A DNA stretch of 10,447 bases. Source: Chloroflexota bacterium. GTDB lineage: Bacteria; Chloroflexota; Anaerolineae; Aggregatilineales; Aggregatilineaceae. The notes under the pieces were generated by a model that saw only the letters and a list, made by a program, of their open reading frames with translations, was not told the origin of the DNA and searched no databases. The translations under genes were made by a program, and so were the position numbers. The DNA is taken from positions 1-10,447 of the forward strand of contig JACRBK010000007.1 of the NCBI GenBank assembly GCA_016234525.1, given 5' to 3'. Below are positions 6,603 to 10,447 of this stretch, in pieces (positions within the stretch are counted from its first letter, which is position 1; each line of letters starts with the position of its first letter).

Positions 6603-7604
6603 ATGTCTGTTATTTACCGCGATTCTGACGCCAACCTGGGCTTGTTGATGAACCAAAAGCTCGCTGTGCTTGGTTATGGGAACATGGGGCGATCTTTTGC
6701 GCTCAACCTGCGTGACAACGCTTTCCCGGTAACCATTGGTAATCAGAATGATGGTTATGCTGAACAGGCTTACCGTGACGGTTTCCAGGTGCTGCCTATC
6801 GCTGAGGCTGCTGTTCAATCGGACCTGATTTTTATCATGCTGCCTGATGAAATCTCCGCTCAGGTCTATTTGCAGCAGATCGCACCAGGATTACAGCCGG
6901 GCAATACCCTGGTATTTGCTTCTGGCTACAATATCGCGTTTGGTTTTATCGAACCCCCGCCCTTTGTGGACGTGGTATTGATCGCACCTCAGGCGGTAGG
7001 CCAGGGGGTGCGCGAAGGTTATGTTGAAGGAAAAGGTTTCCCCAGCTTCGTGGGGGTGGCGCAAGATGCTTCAAAGCAGGCGTGGGGGCGTGTATTGGCT
7101 GCCGCCAAAGCTCTAGGGGCGCTGCATCGCGGCGCGATTGAGCTGACGTTTCAACAAGAAGCCGAACTTGACCTGTTTTCACAGCAGGCTGTTCTGCCTG
7201 CCTTGTTTAGCGTGCTGCAAACCGCCATGGAAGTTTTGATCCGCGAGGGTTTCCCCCCCGAAGCGGTGCTGAACAGCCTCTATCTTTCCGGCGAATTGGG
7301 TTATATCATGACGCAGTGGGCGGCGGCGGGAGTTTTGCCCAGTCTGAAACTTCATTCGCAAACGGCGCAGTACGGCTTGCTTTCACGGATCGAGCGTTTT
7401 AAAGAAGTCAAGCTCAACCGCCAGATGGACTCGGTGCTTGAATATATCCGGCGGGGTGAGTTTGCCCAGGAATGGGCGGCGGAATTTGCTGACGGGTATC
7501 CGCGCCTTCAGGCATTGCGCCGCCGGTTAGAAGCGATGGCGATCTGGCAAAACGAGCGTGATATGCTGGCGGCTGCCCAAGATGAACCTCCCACCCGAAG
7601 TTAA
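6603..7604 (+). CDS. Ketol-acid reductoisomerase (KARI)-like protein with substituted active site
   Basis: This 333-residue protein has the length and layout of class I KARI (IlvC). There is an N-terminal Rossmann domain with GYGNMG (residues 24-29), a GYNIAFGFIEPP segment, IAPQAVGQ, REGYVEGKGFPSFVGV, and a C-terminal helical domain with ELDLFSQQAVL and SQTAQYG. KARI normally converts acetolactate to dihydroxyisovalerate in branched-chain amino acid synthesis. Most catalytic positions differ here: the SHGF/AHGF His is Ser107, the APKGPG Lys is Gln130, Glu of DLFGEQ is Gln194, and the two Glu of the ECLHE motif align with Ser225 and Ser229. Only Asp190 and Ser252 remain. The NADPH-phosphate loop (Arg/Ser-rich in IlvC) reads GNQNDG. 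AAGGA at 6589-6593 and the family-like IYRDSDANLGLL N-terminus support this start. It is probably a paralogue with another role rather than a working IlvC. Confidence 0.85.
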   Translation: MSVIYRDSDANLGLLMNQKLAVLGYGNMGRSFALNLRDNAFPVTIGNQNDGYAEQAYRDGFQVLPIAEAAVQSDLIFIMLPDEISAQVYLQQIAPGLQPGNTLVFASGYNIAFGFIEPPPFVDVVLIAPQAVGQGVREGYVEGKGFPSFVGVAQDASKQAWGRVLAAAKALGALHRGAIELTFQQEAELDLFSQQAVLPALFSVLQTAMEVLIREGFPPEAVLNSLYLSGELGYIMTQWAAAGVLPSLKLHSQTAQYGLLSRIERFKEVKLNRQMDSVLEYIRRGEFAQEWAAEFADGYPRLQALRRRLEAMAIWQNERDMLAAAQDEPPTRS

Positions 7605-7634
7605 TTAGCCCGCTGCGGCAGTCGGTCCTATAAT
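7605..7634 (+). promoter_or_regulatory. Candidate promoter before the isomerase-like gene
   Basis: A perfect -10 TATAAT (7629-7634) lies in the 67-base gap between the two plus-strand genes, with a poor -35 TTAGCC (7605-7610) 18 bases upstream. The isomerase-like gene may have its own promoter as well as read-through from the KARI-like gene. Confidence 0.35.
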
Positions 7635-7671
7635 TACCGGAAATAGTGAATCCCTATCAGGAGTAAGCTGG

Positions 7672-8517
7672 ATGCAGCCAAGTATGCGGATCGCATGTCA
7701 TGCCTGGGCGTACAATAACCTCCCTCTTGAAGAGGCGGTAGGGACTATCGCCCGACTGGGATTCCGGTATATTGATCTCGGAACCGGCCCCCACCTGGAT
7801 GCGGCACGCGCAGCAGCTCAACCAGAGGCAGAAGCCGCCACTATTTTGAAACTGCTTAAACAGTTTGATCTGGTGCTGACTGATCTGTATTTGATGCTTC
7901 CGCTTATTAACGCGGCTGATCCAGCCCAACGTGAGACACAGATCAGCCTGTTTGAACGGTTGATCCCGTTTGCGGCGGCGCTGGGAACACCCGGAGTCAC
8001 CATCTCCCCCGGCCTGATTCAAAAGGATGGGGCTGATCACAGCCTGGCGCGCGCCATTCCTGCACTGCTGCGGATGCTGCAATCCGCCGAAGACACCGAT
8101 CTGCGGATTTCATTTGAACCTCACATGGATTCAGTCGCCCAAAAGCCGGAACAGGCCCGCTTGTTGTTAGAAGCTGTGCCGGGGTTAAGCATCACTCTGG
8201 ACTATTCCCATTTTATCTGCCAGGGTATTGTCCGGCGCGAGATCGAGCCGCTGATGGAATATGTCGCTCATGTCCAGGTCCGGCAGGCTAAACGCGGCGT
8301 GCTGCAAACCGCTTATGACGATGGCACACTTAATATTCCCGAACTGCTGCAAGACTTGCATAACACCGGTTATCGCGGCGCGCTAACCGTAGAATATATG
8401 ACGACATTTGGCTGGCATAAAATGAAAGAAGTCAAGATCAGCACCGAAACCGTGCGCACTCGTGATGCACTCCGTGCAGCTCGCGCCCGCCTGGAATCTA
8501 CCCCGAAACCTCGCTAA
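7672..8517 (+). CDS. Sugar phosphate isomerase/epimerase-like TIM-barrel protein
   Basis: This 281-residue protein belongs to the xylose isomerase-like/AP-endonuclease 2 TIM-barrel superfamily. It begins MRIACHAWAYNNLPLEEAV, followed by a LGFRYIDLGTG strand and helix. Candidate metal ligands are Glu149 (ISFEPH), Asp177 and His180 (LDYSHF), and Glu241 (TVEYM). At the usual HVH(L/I)KD strand the sequence is HVQVRQ, so the second His, a common metal ligand, is Gln202. AGGAG at 7659-7663, eight bases before the ATG, supports the start; an internal ATG at 7684 (residue 5) is less well placed. It follows the KARI-like gene by 67 bases on the same strand and may share its pathway, perhaps handling a hydroxy- or keto-acid or sugar. 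The substrate cannot be told from sequence. A terminator follows. Confidence 0.87.
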   Translation: MQPSMRIACHAWAYNNLPLEEAVGTIARLGFRYIDLGTGPHLDAARAAAQPEAEAATILKLLKQFDLVLTDLYLMLPLINAADPAQRETQISLFERLIPFAAALGTPGVTISPGLIQKDGADHSLARAIPALLRMLQSAEDTDLRISFEPHMDSVAQKPEQARLLLEAVPGLSITLDYSHFICQGIVRREIEPLMEYVAHVQVRQAKRGVLQTAYDDGTLNIPELLQDLHNTGYRGALTVEYMTTFGWHKMKEVKISTETVRTRDALRAARARLESTPKPR

Positions 8518-8561
8518 ATCCGGCAAATTTACCCCAATCTTAGAATAGACTGACCCAGGCG

Positions 8562-8583
8562 GCGGACAAGTTGTCCGTTTTTT
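8562..8583 (+). terminator. Intrinsic terminator after the isomerase-like gene
   Basis: CGGACAA (8563-8569) and TTGTCCG (8571-8577) form a hairpin with a very small loop, followed by six T (8578-8583). It lies 45 bases after the stop codon. A second copy of TTGTCCGC (8582-8589) can pair with the same left arm, so two mutually exclusive hairpins are possible. Confidence 0.8.
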
Positions 8584-8647
8584 GTCCGCTGGATGGTCTT
8601 TTTTTGCTCTACAAGCCCCCCCGCATTATGGCATCCTGTAAATAGAT

Positions 8648-8661
8648 TGACGCGCGCGTCA
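8648..8661. promoter_or_regulatory. 14-bp perfect palindrome upstream of the small secreted peptide gene
   Basis: TGACGCGCGCGTCA is a perfect palindrome centred about 50 bases before the peptide start. A -35-like TTGACG (8647-8652) overlaps its left half, but I see no convincing -10 at the matching distance. It could be the operator of a dimeric repressor or activator controlling the peptide gene. Nothing else was found in the region from 8590 to 8690. Confidence 0.4.
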
Positions 8662-8690
8662 CCTATCACTCACTCGAACAATTGAATACT

Positions 8691-8696
8691 AAGGAG
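8691..8696 (+). promoter_or_regulatory. Ribosome binding site of the small peptide gene
   Basis: AAGGAG lies eight bases before the ATG at 8705 and only five before the in-frame GTG at 8702, favouring the ATG. Confidence 0.7.
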
Positions 8697-8704
8697 CATA
8701 GGTG

Positions 8705-8902
8705 ATGTCTAAACGGAATATGGTTTTGATGGCGTTAGTGCTGGTCTTCGCGTTCTCGGTGACGGCTCTGGCCATGATGCCCAACTCTACGGCGGCGCAG
8801 ACCGTTCAAGGGACGCATCAACTCGGGGTGATCAAGTCCTTCGAATTTAAGCCGGTTCTCAACCCGCCCGACTGCCCGTTCCCAATCCCGCCGGGCTGCT
8901 AA
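8705..8902 (+). CDS. Small secreted peptide with Pro-rich C-x7-C tail, unknown function
   Basis: This is a 65-residue open reading frame with an excellent Shine-Dalgarno (AAGGAG) and its own terminator, so it is very likely expressed. Residues 2-5 include Lys3 and Arg4, followed by a hydrophobic core (MVLMALVLVFAFSVTALA, 6-23) typical of a Sec signal peptide. Cleavage could be after ALA (23) or near STAAQ (32), leaving a mature peptide of about 33-42 residues. The mature part ends NPPDCPFPIPPGC: two cysteines (57 and 65) separated by seven residues, with six of the last twelve residues proline. A disulfide-closed loop at the C-terminus is possible. I recognise no family. It stands alone between terminators, with a palindrome upstream and a convergent TPR-like gene downstream. 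It could be a secreted signal, an envelope-associated peptide or a modified-peptide precursor; no modification genes are visible. Confidence 0.75.
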   Translation: MSKRNMVLMALVLVFAFSVTALAMMPNSTAAQTVQGTHQLGVIKSFEFKPVLNPPDCPFPIPPGC

Positions 8903-8914
8903 GTTCAACTATTG

Positions 8915-8942
8915 AGGGGGAAGCATACCTTCCCCCTTTTTT
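8915..8942 (+). terminator. Strong intrinsic terminator of the small peptide gene
   Basis: GGGGGAAG (8916-8923) pairs perfectly with CTTCCCCC (8929-8936) across a CATAC loop, extended by an A-T pair, and is followed by six T (8937-8942). It lies 12 bases after the peptide stop. The convergent TPR-like gene ends at 8945. On the minus strand the hairpin is preceded, not followed, by a T/A run, so it should work mainly for plus-strand transcripts. Confidence 0.9.
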
Positions 8943-8944
8943 GT

Positions 8945-10252
8945 TTAGTCTGCCGCCATCCCACGCTGTATTCTTAACCTGCGAATCGCTTCCTTTATAT
9001 CTTTTGAGATCTGATAAATCAGATCGGCTTGCGAGACTGGGTTGTCGATCTCGTGCCGGACTCGCCTGCGTAATGCCCAGAGCAGGGATAACGCGCGGGC
9101 AGGATCATTCTGTTCGAGCGGCATATAAGCAATTATATAGTCGAGATTAAAGGCGAGATTCTTGCTGCCGGTATTCTTATAGTGTTTCGCACAGGCTCGC
9201 AAATGGCGTTCGGCTGCTTTCCAGCGGTGGCGTTTGGACTGGATCATCGCAAACTGATGTCTGATATAGAATTTATCGGATTTAAGTTCAAAAGCCCGGC
9301 AGTGTGCAAAAGCTTTGAGCGAATAAAAGCGGGCCTTTTCATAGTCGCCTTGATGAAAATAGAAAATAGACCACAGATGATATAGTGTGGCCTGGAACCA
9401 GGGATAGATCGTACATTCTTCCAACTGCCCCATCTGCGTCAACAGTTGAAACCGGTATTTAGGCGAATGATCGTTTTGCCGCTGCAACTGCCCGATCATC
9501 ATGCTGAGCGCCTGCCATCCCAGCCCCATGTCATTTTCAGCACGCATCAAGATAAACGCCTGCTGCGCATATTCAAAGAGTCGTTGATCGGACTGGCAGC
9601 AAAATGCAATGGTTCGCGCTAAGGTCAGATAGACTCGTCCCATCACATAGCTGTATTTCAGACGCCGCGCTTCCGTTAAAATAGACTGGGCCTCAGTTTC
9701 GATGTCCTCCAAAGGAACGCGAAACGCATTCATATTCAGTTTGGTGGCGCGTACCATCAGTTGCAGATCCTCGCGCCTGGCGTCTTTCGCAAATTCCAAC
9801 GCCTGTAACAGCGTCGTTTCGGCTTTTTCTTGTGTTGCAGCGAAGGATTGAAAAATGCCAAACGCCTGAAAAAAACGGGTTGACAAAGCGTCGTCTCGAA
9901 CACTGCTCATGGCGACCCGGACCAGAGGAGAAATTAAGTCGATCCAATCATTGAGCCGTTTGGTTGACAGCCAATAGGGGGCGCCCAGCTCTAAAGCCAA
10001 TTGCAGCGCCTTCGCCTGGTGTAGCCCAGGAATCTGGCTGGATTCTCGGATGGCATTGGCAATGGGATCGAGCCGTCTGGCAATTTCCCAGGGGTCTTTT
10101 TGGTGGAGGATCACAAAAGCGGTTGCTTCGTGCAAACGCTTAATCGGCGGATATAAGGGATCATCCAGATGGGAGGCATTCTCATCGTCATGATCTTCTT
10201 CGTCGTGTTCAGGTTCAGATTCGTCAGGTTCGTCGGGGGAGAGGCGGCTCAT
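8945..10252 (-). CDS. TPR-like alpha-helical repeat protein with acidic N-terminus
   Basis: This is a 435-residue protein, almost entirely helical and rich in Trp, Tyr, Ala and Leu. It looks like an alpha-solenoid of TPR-type repeats similar to those of MalT-like regulators and other signalling scaffolds. A clear TPR-like unit is LWSIFYFHQGDYEKARFYSL in the C-terminal third, and others are degenerate. The first 31 residues are highly acidic (runs of Asp/Glu with a few His, such as EPEHDEEDHDDE) and probably disordered. I see no DNA-binding domain, ATPase motif, signal peptide or membrane segment, so it should be a cytoplasmic interaction protein. AAGGA (minus strand, 10266-10262) sits nine bases before the ATG. 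It is convergent with the secreted peptide gene and divergent from the partial gene at the window end. Its partner is unknown. Confidence 0.8.
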   Translation of the reverse strand: MSRLSPDEPDESEPEHDEEDHDDENASHLDDPLYPPIKRLHEATAFVILHQKDPWEIARRLDPIANAIRESSQIPGLHQAKALQLALELGAPYWLSTKRLNDWIDLISPLVRVAMSSVRDDALSTRFFQAFGIFQSFAATQEKAETTLLQALEFAKDARREDLQLMVRATKLNMNAFRVPLEDIETEAQSILTEARRLKYSYVMGRVYLTLARTIAFCCQSDQRLFEYAQQAFILMRAENDMGLGWQALSMMIGQLQRQNDHSPKYRFQLLTQMGQLEECTIYPWFQATLYHLWSIFYFHQGDYEKARFYSLKAFAHCRAFELKSDKFYIRHQFAMIQSKRHRWKAAERHLRACAKHYKNTGSKNLAFNLDYIIAYMPLEQNDPARALSLLWALRRRVRHEIDNPVSQADLIYQISKDIKEAIRRLRIQRGMAAD

Positions 10253-10295
10253 GTTCGATCGTCCTTATCGAAACTAATGAACTTTTGATTGCGTG

Positions 10296-10325
10296 AGTAT
10301 AACTCCCACAATCTATAACATCCAA
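10296..10325 (-). promoter_or_regulatory. Candidate promoter for the TPR-like gene
   Basis: Read on the minus strand, TTGGAT (10325-10320) and TATACT (10301-10296) are spaced by 18 bases, about 44 bases upstream of the ATG. The -10 is a good match and the -35 moderate. Confidence 0.4.
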
Positions 10326-10333
10326 CGTCCGAA

Positions 10334-10362
10334 TTGTCTTAACCGTCAGTTCGGGGTATCCT
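10334..10362 (+). promoter_or_regulatory. Candidate promoter for the partial gene at the window end
   Basis: TTGTCT (10334-10339) and TATCCT (10357-10362) are spaced by 17 bases and point toward the truncated gene, giving a leader of about 45 bases. The match is moderate. The -10 overlaps the inverted repeat at 10358-10372. Confidence 0.35.
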
Positions 10363-10372
10363 CATAGAGGAT
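10358..10372. repeat. Inverted repeat overlapping the candidate -10
   Basis: ATCCTC and GAGGAT flank ATA, a perfect 6-bp-arm inverted repeat. It overlaps the proposed -10 and the likely transcription start, so it could be an operator or a 5' leader hairpin. It is short enough to be chance. Confidence 0.35.
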
Positions 10373-10414
10373 GGGAAGATGAATTTCTCCGGTGGTGTGA
10401 AGGAGAGCCAGGGA

Positions 10415-10447
10415 ATGTTAAAAGAGCGTTTAATACAACGATCAGCG
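10415..10447 (+). CDS. Start of an unidentified gene, truncated at the window end
   Basis: An ATG at 10415 is preceded by AAGGAG (10400-10405) at a nine-base spacing, and opens a frame reading MLKERLIQRSA to the window edge. An in-frame ATG at 10379 would add 12 residues (MNFSGGVKESQG) and also has a GAGG upstream, but the AAGGAG favours 10415. Only 11 codons are visible, so the product cannot be named. It is divergent from the TPR-like gene. Confidence 0.5.
   Translation, partial: MLKERLIQRSA

Noticed and set aside
7657..8082. 141-codon minus-strand open frame across the isomerase gene start
   Set aside because: It is antisense to a well-supported TIM-barrel gene; composition looks like a shadow frame.
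8604..8675. Sigma-70 promoter for the small peptide gene (TTGCTC/TATGGC or TTGACG with a downstream -10)
   Set aside because: No pair has both a good -35 and a good -10 at 16-18 bases, so I do not call a promoter there, although one must exist if the gene is expressed.
1..10447. Mobile element, CRISPR array, tRNA or attachment site
   Set aside because: I saw no transposase or integrase motif, no spaced direct repeats, no tRNA-like cloverleaf and no long flanking repeats.

Overview
The window looks like chromosomal DNA from a free-living bacterium of moderate GC content. The gene mix fits a Chloroflexota (Anaerolineae-like) genome: a long PriA, an ECF sigma/anti-sigma pair followed by a bactofilin-like membrane protein, and a MerR-type helix-turn-helix protein with a helical tail. 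No rRNA or other phylogenetic marker is present, so this assignment is an inference. I see no tRNA, rRNA, CRISPR array, transposase or phage gene, and nothing that clearly marks horizontal transfer.

Layout. Bases 1-3449 hold the 3' part of a Memo-family gene (AmmeMemoRadiSam protein B) and, six bases later, priA. After 85 bases comes a 211-residue helix-turn-helix regulator (3535-4170, +). It converges with, and overlaps by 4 bases, a minus-strand operon read from right to left. That operon encodes an ECF sigma factor (6436-5846), a membrane-bound anti-sigma without zinc ligands (5846-5277, TAATG coupling), and a possible lipoprotein with bactofilin-like repeats plus a multi-pass membrane domain (5198-4167). 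The natural reading is an envelope-stress circuit in which the anti-sigma holds the sigma factor at the membrane and the third gene product acts in the envelope.

Divergently from the sigma gene, the plus strand encodes a ketol-acid reductoisomerase (KARI)-like protein (6603-7604) and a TIM-barrel sugar-phosphate isomerase/epimerase-like protein (7672-8517). The KARI-like protein keeps the whole class I scaffold, but nearly every catalytic and metal-binding residue is changed. The isomerase has Gln where the family usually has a metal-binding His. An intrinsic terminator closes this unit.

An isolated gene for a 65-residue secreted peptide follows (8705-8902). It ends in a Pro-rich C-x7-C tail, has a 14-bp perfect palindrome upstream, and is closed by its own strong terminator. 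It converges with a minus-strand TPR-like helical-repeat protein with a very acidic N-terminus (10252-8945). The last 195 bases are a divergent intergenic region with candidate promoters both ways and the first codons of a plus-strand gene cut by the window edge.

The best leads are the KARI-like protein with the substituted active site, the orphan secreted peptide (with or without the neighbouring TPR protein), and the sigma/anti-sigma/bactofilin-like operon.
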